Assembly: GCA_035308165.1 (NCBI GenBank)
Contig: DATGHC010000018.1
Span: forward strand, 35,448-99,447
Source of the DNA: DASTCZ01 sp035308165
GTDB taxonomy: Bacteria; Acidobacteriota; Terriglobia; Acidiferrales; UBA7541
Length of the DNA: 64,000 nucleotides
Reading direction: 5' to 3'
Under the pieces are notes generated by a model, which made no database searches, was not told the DNA's origin, and was given only the letters and a program-made list of their open reading frames with translations. A program made the position numbers and the translations under genes. Below are positions 8,583 through 16,328 of the stretch, piece by piece; the first letter of the stretch is position 1, and every line of letters starts with the position of its first letter.

Positions 8583-9410
8583 ATGATGGCGACTGTCCAA
8601 GACCGTGCGCGCGTGCTTCCCAGGGATGTGCCGCGAGTGGGCGTTCCCTATCGCACCTCCACTGAGGAAGCGGCAGGGAAGCACACCAAGCACGAGCATT
8701 ATTGCCGGGCAATTCGGGAAGCTGGGGGAGACCCGGTAGCCGTTTCGCTGCGGCTCAGCGATGCCGATCTGGCCGCGCTTCTGGGCGCGCTGGATGCATT
8801 TGTTCTGCCGGGCAGTCCTGCGGACATTGACCCTGCGGTGTATGGGGCAACGCGCCACCCGAAATGCGCCGATGCCGACCCGGCGCGTGAGCGCACGGAT
8901 CGCGCTGTATTTGTGCACGCCATCGCAGAACAGAAACCCGTGCTGGCGATTTGCTACGGCGTACAATCGCTGAATGTTTTTCTGGGCGGGACGCTGGTAC
9001 AAGATATTCCCAGCGAAGCTCCGAATGCGCTGATTCACAGCCGCGCAGGCGTGGACCAAAGCGCCCCCGACCCTATGCACGAAGTAAAGATTGCCCGTGG
9101 CTCCCGGCTCTCGGAATTGGTTGGAGCTGCCCTCGGGCAGGACAATTCCTCGATCACCGCTCAAGTCAACAGCCGTCACCACCAATCGGTGGATAAGCCC
9201 GGGCGCGAACTGCAAGTGACCGCGACCGCTTCGGACGGTGTGATCGAAGCGGTGGAATGGACGGGTGGCCAGGCATCCGCAGAGCGAGGCAAGAATTGGA
9301 TTGTGGGCGTGCAGTGGCACCCGGAAACCATGCTGGGTAACGCGCTGGCTGCGGCGCTCTTCAAGGCTCTGGTGCGCGCGTCAACAGGGGTCGTTCCGCA
9401 GGCAACCTGA
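8583..9410 (+). CDS. Class I glutamine amidotransferase (peptidase C26, PuuD-like)
   Basis: About 275 residues from ATG 8583 (8586 is equally possible); the open frame reaches back to a GTG at 8493 that overlaps folC and adds 30 unconserved residues. The nucleophile cysteine lies in PVLAICYGVQSLNVFLGG and the catalytic His/Glu in VGVQWHPE. VLPGSPADIDP and HHQSVDKPG also match gamma-glutamyl-gamma-aminobutyrate hydrolase-type proteins. The substrate cannot be fixed; gamma-glutamyl amines are the best guess. No polyamine genes are nearby. Confidence 0.87.
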   Translation: MMATVQDRARVLPRDVPRVGVPYRTSTEEAAGKHTKHEHYCRAIREAGGDPVAVSLRLSDADLAALLGALDAFVLPGSPADIDPAVYGATRHPKCADADPARERTDRAVFVHAIAEQKPVLAICYGVQSLNVFLGGTLVQDIPSEAPNALIHSRAGVDQSAPDPMHEVKIARGSRLSELVGAALGQDNSSITAQVNSRHHQSVDKPGRELQVTATASDGVIEAVEWTGGQASAERGKNWIVGVQWHPETMLGNALAAALFKALVRASTGVVPQAT

Positions 9411-9485
9411 CGCGGCGCGGCGAGAGGCGGCTTTCAAGTCAAGCGGCTTCCGCTTTTCAATTCAGAAAATTTTCCAGGGGGAAAG

Positions 9486-10250
9486 ATGATTTCACTGGCG
9501 GGCAAGGCCGCGGTCATCACTGGCGGATCGCGCGGGATCGGCGCGGCTTCAGTGAAGCTGTTTGCGCAAGCGGGCGCCGATGTCGTGTTCAACTATCACT
9601 CCAACCGCGAAGCGGCGGCGCAAGTGGAGCAGGAGGCTCGCAAGAACGGGACGCGCGTGGAATCGCTGCAAGCCGACCTCGGTAAAATGGCCGGCTCCAA
9701 AAAACTGATTGACCACGCGGTCAAGCGGCTCGGCCACCTGGATATTCTGGTGGCCAACGCAGGAATCTGGAATGCGGATGACGCCCCGATTGAAAAGCTC
9801 ACCGAGGGCCAGTGGGATGAAATGATCCGCGTGAATTTGAAGAGCGTTTACTCGGTGATCCACTTTGCGGCGGCGCCCATGATTGCCCAGCGTAGCGGAC
9901 GGATTATCGCCATCAGCTCAACGGCTGGGCAGCGCGGCGAAGCCTTTCACGCGCATTACGCCGCGTCCAAAGGCGCCGTCATCAGCATGGTGAAGGGCCT
10001 TTCCACCGAGCTTGCGCGACACAATATTCTGGTGAACTGCGTTGCGCCCGGCTGGGTGAACACGGACATGTCCGCGCCGGTGCTGAACACCAAAGCCGGA
10101 GCGAAATTCGCGACCTCGGCGATTCCCCTCGGCCGCGTGGGCACCGCCGAAGAGCTCGCGGGTCCTATATTGTTTATGGCTTCCGACCTGGCAACCTTTA
10201 TCACCGGGGAAGTACTCAATGTAAACGGAGGCGCGGTACTTTGCGGATAA
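9486..10250 (+). CDS. SDR oxidoreductase, FabG-like
   Basis: 254 residues, a classical short-chain dehydrogenase/reductase. The nucleotide-binding motif is TGGSRGIGAASV near residue 12, the NAG motif is LVANAGIWN, and the active site is ISSTAGQRG with YAASKGA (Tyr and Lys of YxxxK). The C terminus NVNGGAVLCG is typical of 3-oxoacyl-ACP-reductase-like enzymes. Residues after the first beta strand suggest NADP use. Substrate unknown: the neighbours are an amidotransferase and an exported protein, so a role in fatty-acid synthesis is not supported by context. Confidence 0.9.
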   Translation: MISLAGKAAVITGGSRGIGAASVKLFAQAGADVVFNYHSNREAAAQVEQEARKNGTRVESLQADLGKMAGSKKLIDHAVKRLGHLDILVANAGIWNADDAPIEKLTEGQWDEMIRVNLKSVYSVIHFAAAPMIAQRSGRIIAISSTAGQRGEAFHAHYAASKGAVISMVKGLSTELARHNILVNCVAPGWVNTDMSAPVLNTKAGAKFATSAIPLGRVGTAEELAGPILFMASDLATFITGEVLNVNGGAVLCG

Positions 10251-10261
10251 AGATTTCCGGC

Positions 10262-11080
10262 GTGAAATTCAGTTTGATCGTTGTGATGCTCGCAGCGGGC
10301 GTGCTTTTCAATGCCCCGAGGACGCGCGCGCAAAATCCCGACACAATTCCGGCCGACGTCAGCACAGCGAAATCCAAAGAGTTATTTCGACAAGCGATTG
10401 AGGGCCTTGGCGGCGCGGCCTATCTCGGTGTGCGCGATTCGGATTGCAGCGGGAGGCTCTCGCAATTCGGTCCGCTCACCGGCGAATTGGTCGGGCTCAT
10501 CCAGTTTCGCGAGCTGCGAATCTCACCGGACAAGTTGCGCCGGGAGTACAGCAAGAAGGGCGTGATCATCGATGTTTTCAACGGCAACAATGCCTGGTCC
10601 CTTGATAAGGGCGGTGTAGAAGACGTGGACGCCGTGGTGGTCGCCGGGTTTCAATCCGGTCTACAGACCACGCTCGACAGTGTCCTGCGGCTCCGGCTCA
10701 GCGAACCGGGAATGTACTTTCGATATGGTGGCGATGACGTTGTTAGCTTGAAACCGGTGGATTGGGCGGAAATTACGGACAGCGAAGATCGCACATTTCG
10801 TCTGGCGGTGGATCGCGCCACGCACCTTCCGGTTCAATTTGTGGTGAACACCCGCAATCCGACCACGCGCGATGTTTCCGTTGAGACGACCACCTATTCC
10901 AATTGGCATTTTCAGGATGGGGTCCAGACGCCTTTCCAATTTTCCCGTGAGCGGGATGGCAAGCGGGTTTCGCAGACCTTCTATTCGGAGTGCAAGTACA
11001 ACACCGGTGTGAGTCCCAGCCTGTTCACTCGTGAATCACTGGAGCAGCGCTGGCGCGATACGGGACACAAAGTCAAGTAG
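10262..11080 (+). CDS. Exported protein, lipoprotein-sorting-like fold suspected
   Basis: 272 residues from a GTG at 10262; a TTG at 10241 that overlaps the SDR end is the alternative. A signal peptide is clear (KFSLIVVMLAAGVLFN, then TRAQ as a cleavage region). The mature part has alternating beta-strand patterns (SGRLSQFGPLTGELVGLIQF, LRREYSKKGVIIDVF, TTYSNWHFQDGVQTPFQF) like LolA/LolB-type or DUF4292-like proteins common in Acidobacteria. The name is an inference. It probably shares a transcript with the SDR upstream. Confidence 0.75.
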   Translation: MKFSLIVVMLAAGVLFNAPRTRAQNPDTIPADVSTAKSKELFRQAIEGLGGAAYLGVRDSDCSGRLSQFGPLTGELVGLIQFRELRISPDKLRREYSKKGVIIDVFNGNNAWSLDKGGVEDVDAVVVAGFQSGLQTTLDSVLRLRLSEPGMYFRYGGDDVVSLKPVDWAEITDSEDRTFRLAVDRATHLPVQFVVNTRNPTTRDVSVETTTYSNWHFQDGVQTPFQFSRERDGKRVSQTFYSECKYNTGVSPSLFTRESLEQRWRDTGHKVK

Positions 11081-11122
11081 GCAAGATTTCCACCGTTGCG
11101 ACTCTCACCTGCACCGCAATTC

Positions 11123-11131
11123 TGCTAGACT
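11123..11131 (+). promoter_or_regulatory. Possible extended -10 element TGCTAGACT
   Basis: TG-C-TAGACT lies in the 127-base gap before the aminotransferase gene, about 80 bases upstream of its start. No -35 hexamer is visible at normal spacing. This is a weak call from pattern alone. Confidence 0.3.
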
Positions 11132-11207
11132 CCGCGCTCAGAATACTCCGCAGCACATAATCGCGATTTAAAAAGGACGCGGAGTGATCTTCCGAGGAGG
11201 CGTCATC

Positions 11208-12482
11208 ATGCAACGCAGAAATTTCTTGCGACACGCCGCGGTAGCCGCGGCCGCGTTTGGATTTCCGCTGGCCCGCGCGGAGCAGGCCTTCGCCCAGGAT
11301 GCGCCCGCGCTGCCGCCTTCGACTATGTTCTCCTCCGATCCCGAGCGTTATTGGGCGGAACTGCGGCGCCAATGGCTGCTGGCCAGCGATCATATTAACT
11401 TGAACTGCGGCTCGATTGGATGCACGCCTCTGCCGGTGCTTCGCGCAACCATTGAGCACATGTTGAGCGCGGAAGAATTCCGCGAACCCGCGTATCCCTG
11501 GTTTGGCTACGAGGAAAACACGCGCATCCATGATTTGCGCGATGCCATGGCCGCGTTTCTGCACATCAATCGCGATGAGCTGGCGATTCTTCGCAATGCC
11601 ACCGAAGCCAACAATCTTGTCTGCAACGGGCTGGACATGAAGCCGGGCGAGGAAGCCATCCTGTCCGATCAGGAACATCCCGGTTGCCGCGGCTGCTGGG
11701 AGCAAAAAGCCGCGCGATTCGGCGTCAAGATCGTGAATGTACCGCTGCCCACGCCTCCGGCCACGCCCGAAGAAATAGTTGGACTGTTTGAGCGCGCAAT
11801 CACACCGCGCACAAAAATCCTCGTTTTCAGCCATATCACCACCGCCACGGGCCTGATCCTGCCCGTGAAGCAGCTCAGCACCATGGCCCGCGCAAAAGGC
11901 ATTCTGACGCATGTGGATGGAGCGCACGCTGTCGGACAGATCCCGCTCGACCTACACGATTTGGGCTGCGACTTTTACGCCTCAAGTCCTCACAAGTGGC
12001 TGATGTCGCCCAAGGGCACCGGGCTCCTCTATGTGCGTCCGGAGTTGCTTGAAAAATTGTGGGTGAATGTCTGCTCCGGCAGTTGGAACGACTACTCCCT
12101 GAAAGCTTACCGGCTTGAGAATCTGGGCACCTCAAATCTTTCCGTGATGGTGGGGCTGAAAGCCGCTCTGGATTTCTTCCAGACCATCGGGCCCGAGCGT
12201 ATCTACGCGCGCATTCATCAGCAATCGAACAAGATTCGCGACATCGTCACTTCCCACCCCGAGCTTGCCGTGGCCGCCGCCAGCAGAGACGATTTCTTCG
12301 GCGGGCTTCTGAGCTTCTCCAACACCAAGGGCAATCTGGACAAAGTCGCCGCCGAATGCGGCAAGCGTTCCATTCGAGTTGCAGGCGGCGGGCCGCGCAT
12401 GCGCATTGCCACTCACATTTTCACGCAGCAAACGGAAATCAACTCGTTTGCGGATTCGGTCGATGCGGGATTGCGCGCCTGA
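11208..12482 (+). CDS. Tat-exported class V aminotransferase
   Basis: 424 residues from ATG 11208, chosen because GAGGAGG at 11194-11200 is an excellent ribosome site; a GTG at 11184 lies upstream. The N terminus QRRNFLRHAAVAAAAFGFPL is a twin-arginine signal. The PLP fold is class V: LAILRNATEANNLV, ILVFSHITTATGLI, the aspartate in THVDGAHAVGQIP and the PLP lysine in YASSPHKWLMSPKG. Similar proteins are annotated as isopenicillin-N-epimerase-like, cysteine desulfurase-like or kynureninase-like, so the substrate is open. Export of a PLP enzyme through Tat is consistent with cofactor insertion before transport. Confidence 0.88.
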   Translation: MQRRNFLRHAAVAAAAFGFPLARAEQAFAQDAPALPPSTMFSSDPERYWAELRRQWLLASDHINLNCGSIGCTPLPVLRATIEHMLSAEEFREPAYPWFGYEENTRIHDLRDAMAAFLHINRDELAILRNATEANNLVCNGLDMKPGEEAILSDQEHPGCRGCWEQKAARFGVKIVNVPLPTPPATPEEIVGLFERAITPRTKILVFSHITTATGLILPVKQLSTMARAKGILTHVDGAHAVGQIPLDLHDLGCDFYASSPHKWLMSPKGTGLLYVRPELLEKLWVNVCSGSWNDYSLKAYRLENLGTSNLSVMVGLKAALDFFQTIGPERIYARIHQQSNKIRDIVTSHPELAVAAASRDDFFGGLLSFSNTKGNLDKVAAECGKRSIRVAGGGPRMRIATHIFTQQTEINSFADSVDAGLRA

Positions 12483-12666
12483 TGCTCTATCTCCTCCATC
12501 GCAGCTATTTGCGCTGACCACTTGCGAATTCAGCCTTCGTTCTCCTCCACTAACCGGGATTCACCGGTAGTAAGCCGCTGTTCGCCGAAAAACAGACGAC
12601 ACCATTTCACATTGCCTTTACCCTCTGGCCATGGATGCAGCAACTGTGTGGTCCGGAGATGAGACT

Positions 12667-13014
12667 GTGGCAAACGTAAACCGGCAAGTTACATCAAAGC
12701 ACTCGATTTCAGCGGCATCGGTGGGATGGTTGACGGCAGGGGTACTGCTTTCGCTGGGAGCGGCATTGCAGTTGGGCGAACTGGGTTATGGTCCCTATCA
12801 GCCGGCCAACCGATGGATGATCTCCATGCTGGCGAACGGTGCGTGGCATATTCTCAAGCTGATGGACGGGGCCATGTTGCAGTACATTTTGCAATATTGG
12901 CCGATGCTGCTCATTTCGTTCGGCCTGGGAATTCTGTCGCTGGCGTGGAGTGGGAATCGTGGAAGGGCGCATTCCGGCGCGCCGTCTGAAATTGGAGAAG
13001 ACCATGGATCCTGA
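12667..13014 (+). CDS. Small membrane protein of a LiaI/LiaF-like pair
   Basis: 115 residues from GTG 12667, preferred because GGAGA at 12655-12659 lies seven bases upstream; an ATG at 12631 without a ribosome site is the alternative. Two hydrophobic segments (VGWLTAGVLLSLGAALQLGEL and YWPMLLISFGLGILSLAW) resemble the LiaI-LiaF-like transmembrane region (DUF5668). The 3' end overlaps the next gene by 11 bases, so translation is coupled. Likely the membrane partner of the LiaF-like protein. Confidence 0.75.
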   Translation: MANVNRQVTSKHSISAASVGWLTAGVLLSLGAALQLGELGYGPYQPANRWMISMLANGAWHILKLMDGAMLQYILQYWPMLLISFGLGILSLAWSGNRGRAHSGAPSEIGEDHGS

Positions 13015-13813
13015 AAAAAAAGACATCATAGACAAATTCTACGCTGCTGCCGGCGACAAACAGAAAAAGAGGATCTTCGTCTATCATGCGGGAGGCCTCT
13101 CCTTCGGCCTGTTCATGATCGCAATCGGAGTAATCCTTCTCCTCGGTCAGATGGGCATCATTTCGACCACCTATGTATTTCATTATTTCTGGTCGGCGGG
13201 CTTGATTCTTTTCGGTATGGAGTGCGCCTTCTCACGAAATTCATTCAATCGAGACCTGGGAATCTTCATGATCCTGGCCGGGATCGTTCTCCTGATCAGC
13301 AAGTTGGGCTATTTGCACTTCGGATTTTCGGTCATCTGGCCGCTGGCGCTGATTTATTGGGGCCTCTGGTTTATGGTGCGCACGCCCAAATGGGGCACCG
13401 GATGGAGGACAACCTGGCCAAATCCCGAAGAAAGCGCCGCGAAGCAGGCGGCTCAGGCTCAAAGCTTCGATTCGGACTCCGGATTGGACGTTCAAGCTTT
13501 GTTCGGTTCCGTGAAGCCAACAATCAATTCCAAAATGTTTAAGGGTGGAAAGCTTGAATCGGTTTTCGGTGAAATCAATCTTGATCTCACTCAGGCCGAA
13601 ATTGACGGCGACGAGGCCGTAATCAAAGCGGACGCGGTGTTCGGCTCCTGTGAAATTCGCATTCCCGCGAGTTGGGATGTTGTGGTGCGCGGCAACGCGG
13701 TCCTTGGCGAATTCACGGACAAGACTCGCCAGCGGCTGGTGGCAGGCATAACGGCCAAGCGGTTGGTCGTCAGGGGCGGCGCGGTGCTGGGCAGCGTGGT
13801 CATTAAGAACTAG
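13004..13813 (+). CDS. LiaF-like envelope-stress membrane protein
   Basis: 269 residues from ATG 13004 with GGAGAAG at 12994-13000. Several membrane spans occupy residues about 25-130 (LFMIAIGVILLLGQMGII, LGIFMILAGIVLLISKLGY, VIWPLALIYWGLWFMV). The C-terminal domain (VQALFGSVKPTINSKMFKGG, EINLDLTQAEIDGDEAVI, KADAVFGSCEIRIP, VVRGGAVLGSVVI) is the repetitive beta domain of LiaF. In Bacillus, LiaF holds the LiaRS system inactive until cell-wall stress. Here it sits directly upstream of a LytS-type kinase and LytTR regulator, so it may control those. Confidence 0.86.
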   Translation: MDPEKKDIIDKFYAAAGDKQKKRIFVYHAGGLSFGLFMIAIGVILLLGQMGIISTTYVFHYFWSAGLILFGMECAFSRNSFNRDLGIFMILAGIVLLISKLGYLHFGFSVIWPLALIYWGLWFMVRTPKWGTGWRTTWPNPEESAAKQAAQAQSFDSDSGLDVQALFGSVKPTINSKMFKGGKLESVFGEINLDLTQAEIDGDEAVIKADAVFGSCEIRIPASWDVVVRGNAVLGEFTDKTRQRLVAGITAKRLVVRGGAVLGSVVIKN

Positions 13814-13829
13814 AGGGATCGGCAAATTT

Positions 13830-14900
13830 ATGCATCCAATTCTTGGCCAGTTCCGGCGCCTGGCGATGTACCTGCTGGCGTGGATCCCGCTCGCGGGGTT
13901 GTTGACCTATCTGATGGCGGCCACTGCAGGATTGCCCTGGCGCGCCGCAATTGCTCTGGCATTTCCATTGTGCTTTCTCTATGCGTTTGTGTGTCTATCG
14001 GCCTGGTACCCTTGCCGGACAAATTTTCGGGATCATCTGCCGCCGATCAAATTTCTGCAGGCAGTGGCCATTCAAACGGTTGTGGCCTCAGTCCTGTGGA
14101 ACGTAGCCGCCCAGGTCTGGGCGCACGCGCTGGCGGAAACCGATTACTTCCCGGACCTGCTCGGCCATTTGCCGCGCATCACGCCGCTCTTGCTATGGAC
14201 GGGAGTTTTCTTCTATCTCTCCTCTGTCGCGGTCTTTTATTCCATGCTAGCTGAGCAGGCGGCTCAAGAATTGGAGGCGCGCGCCATGCAGGCCAGCGTC
14301 CTGGCCCGAGAGGCGGAGCTGAAGGCCCTGAAAGCGCAGGTGAATCCGCATTTCCTCTTTAACAGCCTGAATTCCATCAGCGCGCTCACAAGCTCTGACG
14401 CATCGAAAGCACGCGAGATGTGTGTTCTGCTGGGCGATTTCCTGCGCCGTACGCTGGGATTGGGAGAGAAGACTGCCATCCCTCTGGAGGAAGAGCTTTC
14501 CCTGATCCACGCATTCCTTGCGGTAGAAAAAATACGCTTCGGCCCGCGAATCCAAATGGAAGAAAATATTGATAAAGATGCACTGGACGTTTTGTTGCCT
14601 CCGCTATTGCTTCAGCCGCTGGTGGAAAATGCGGTGGCGCATGGCGTCGCCAATCTTGTGGAAGGCGGGTGGATTCATCTGGACGCTCACTGCCAAAATG
14701 GAAATGTCTTCATCCATGTGGAGAACAATTTTGATCCGGAAGCTCCACCGCGACGCAGGGGTGGGGTGGGGCTCGCTAACGTGCGCCAGCGATTGGACGC
14801 TCGATATGGGGAACGCGGGAGTTTTGCCGCGAAAAGTGAACAAGGGCGTTTTAGCGTAGCCATTACTATCCCGGTGGAAAGAGAGCAGCGAACCCAATGA
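13830..14900 (+). CDS. LytS/YehU-family sensor histidine kinase
   Basis: 356 residues. Four hydrophobic segments lie in residues 10-140, with no large external sensor. A coiled region (AAQELEARAMQASVLAREAELKALK) leads to the phospho-acceptor motif QVNPHFLFNSLNSISALTS, with His174. The ATPase domain follows with LLQPLVENAVAHGVANL (N box) and RRGGVGLANVRQRLDARYG (G box). This is the His_kinase/HATPase_c arrangement of the LytS family. It overlaps the regulator gene by 4 bases. Lack of a sensor domain fits signal input through the LiaF-like membrane proteins upstream. Confidence 0.93.
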   Translation: MHPILGQFRRLAMYLLAWIPLAGLLTYLMAATAGLPWRAAIALAFPLCFLYAFVCLSAWYPCRTNFRDHLPPIKFLQAVAIQTVVASVLWNVAAQVWAHALAETDYFPDLLGHLPRITPLLLWTGVFFYLSSVAVFYSMLAEQAAQELEARAMQASVLAREAELKALKAQVNPHFLFNSLNSISALTSSDASKAREMCVLLGDFLRRTLGLGEKTAIPLEEELSLIHAFLAVEKIRFGPRIQMEENIDKDALDVLLPPLLLQPLVENAVAHGVANLVEGGWIHLDAHCQNGNVFIHVENNFDPEAPPRRRGGVGLANVRQRLDARYGERGSFAAKSEQGRFSVAITIPVEREQRTQ

Positions 14901-15655
14901 GCGCCAAGCCGGCAACAAGAATTCGCGCCGTCCTGGTGGACGATGAAGCGCTGGCTCGCCAGGTGCTGCGTGAATTCCTTTCCCCTCATGAGGAGATTGA
15001 AATCATCGGTGAATGTGCCAACGGGTTTGAGGCGGTAAAGGCAGTCACCGAACAAAAACCGGATTTGGTCTTTCTGGACATACAAATGCCCAAGCTCGAC
15101 GGGTTTGAGGTGCTCGAACTAATCGGGGCTGGGCCGGCGGTGGTGTTCGTTACCGCTCATGACACATTCGCAATTCGCGCGTTTGAAGCCCATGCGGTGG
15201 ATTACCTGCTGAAGCCCTACAGCGCGGAAAGGTTTGAAGCCGCGCTTCAGCGGGCCAAGCAGCGGCTGGGCGGGAAAATGCCTTCGCCCTCGGAGCTGGC
15301 GGCGTCGGCGCGGCCGCCATCCCAATATCTGGAGCGGCTTGCGGTCAAGGACGGCACGCGTGTGTTCATCATTCCTGTGCAGAAACTGGATTATGCCGAA
15401 GCGCAAGACGATTACGTGGAGCTGAACGCGGATGGGAAAAAATATTTGAAGCAGCAGACCATCTCCAGCCTGGAATCCGGGCTCGATCCTGCTCGCTTCG
15501 TGCGCATTCACCGGTCTTACATCGCAAATGTTGAACGAATCGTGAAGGTTGAGCCTTACGCCAAGGATAGTCATGTGGCGGTCTTGACCGGCGGGAAACA
15601 ATTGGCGGTGAGCCGGACGGGATATGCACGCCTGCGTGCACTGTTGGGCCGTTGA
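14897..15655 (+). CDS. LytTR-family response regulator
   Basis: 252 residues. The N-terminal receiver has the acidic pocket VLVDDEALARQ (Asp15, Asp16), the phospho-acceptor Asp61 in LVFLDIQMPKLDGFE, the Thr/Ser position in VVFVTAHD and the conserved lysine in DYLLKPYS. A proline-rich linker leads to a C-terminal LytTR DNA-binding domain (ERLAVKDGTRVFIIPVQKLD, RFVRIHRSYIANVERI). It starts inside the kinase stop codon (ATGA). Targets are unknown; autoregulation of the whole four-gene cluster is plausible. Confidence 0.94.
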   Translation: MSAKPATRIRAVLVDDEALARQVLREFLSPHEEIEIIGECANGFEAVKAVTEQKPDLVFLDIQMPKLDGFEVLELIGAGPAVVFVTAHDTFAIRAFEAHAVDYLLKPYSAERFEAALQRAKQRLGGKMPSPSELAASARPPSQYLERLAVKDGTRVFIIPVQKLDYAEAQDDYVELNADGKKYLKQQTISSLESGLDPARFVRIHRSYIANVERIVKVEPYAKDSHVAVLTGGKQLAVSRTGYARLRALLGR

Positions 15656-15685
15656 GTACAGAACGTTTCGCTCGTGCCCCACAAA

Positions 15686-15715
15686 TTGGTTGTGGAGATG
15701 CCGAGGCTGTATAAT
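15686..15715 (+). promoter_or_regulatory. Candidate sigma-70 promoter for hslV
   Basis: TTGGTT (15686-15691) and TATAAT (15710-15715) are 18 bases apart. The predicted transcription start falls about at 15721-15723, on the first usable hslV ATG, so the message may be leaderless. Confidence 0.5.
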
Positions 15716-15721
15716 CGCGGG

Positions 15722-16303
15722 ATGCCAATGGGCCGGAATTATCAACAGGGGCGCGGCACAAAATCCGGGCGGACAAAAATCCGCAGCACGACCGTGCTGT
15801 GTGTGCGCCGCGAGAATAAAGTGGTTATGGCCGGCGACGGACAGGTCACCATTGGCGAGCATGTGATGAAACATTCGGCCAAGAAAATCCGCCGCCTGTA
15901 TGAGGATAAGGTGCTTGCGGGTTTTGCCGGGTCAACCGCCGACGCGCTCTCGCTTTTTGGGCGGTTTGAGAACAAGCTTCAGGAATTCCACGGCAATCTT
16001 TCACGCGCAGCGGTTGAACTGGCCAAGGAATGGCGCACCGACCGCGCCTTGCGGCATCTGGACGCCCTGCTCCTGGTGGCCGACCCCAAGGGAACGTTCC
16101 TGCTCTCCGGACACGGCGACATCATCGAGCCGGATGACGGCATCTGCGCCATCGGCTCCGGCGGCCCATATGCCTTGGCGGCCGCGCGCGCACTGGCGAA
16201 GAATACCAAGATGAGCGCGAAGGAGATCGCGCAGGAGGCCATGCGCGTGGCCAGCGAGATCTGCATCTTTACGAACAACAGTTTTACGGTCGAAGAACTC
16301 TAA
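15722..16303 (+). CDS. hslV: ATP-dependent protease peptidase subunit HslV
   Basis: 193 residues from ATG 15722; ATG 15728 is also possible and the frame extends back to GTG 15674. HslV is the proteolytic chamber of the HslUV complex. After propeptide removal the mature N terminus should be the Thr-Thr of RSTTVLCVRR, so Thr23 would be the catalytic Thr1. Downstream VVMAGDGQVTIGEHVMKHSAKKIRRL, GFAGSTADALSLF and AIGSGGPYALAAARAL are diagnostic. The basic propeptide is longer than the few residues of E. coli HslV. hslU starts 25 bases downstream. Confidence 0.95.
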   Translation: MPMGRNYQQGRGTKSGRTKIRSTTVLCVRRENKVVMAGDGQVTIGEHVMKHSAKKIRRLYEDKVLAGFAGSTADALSLFGRFENKLQEFHGNLSRAAVELAKEWRTDRALRHLDALLLVADPKGTFLLSGHGDIIEPDDGICAIGSGGPYALAAARALAKNTKMSAKEIAQEAMRVASEICIFTNNSFTVEEL

Positions 16304-16328
16304 CCCGCGCGTGCGGCGTAAAGGAAAC

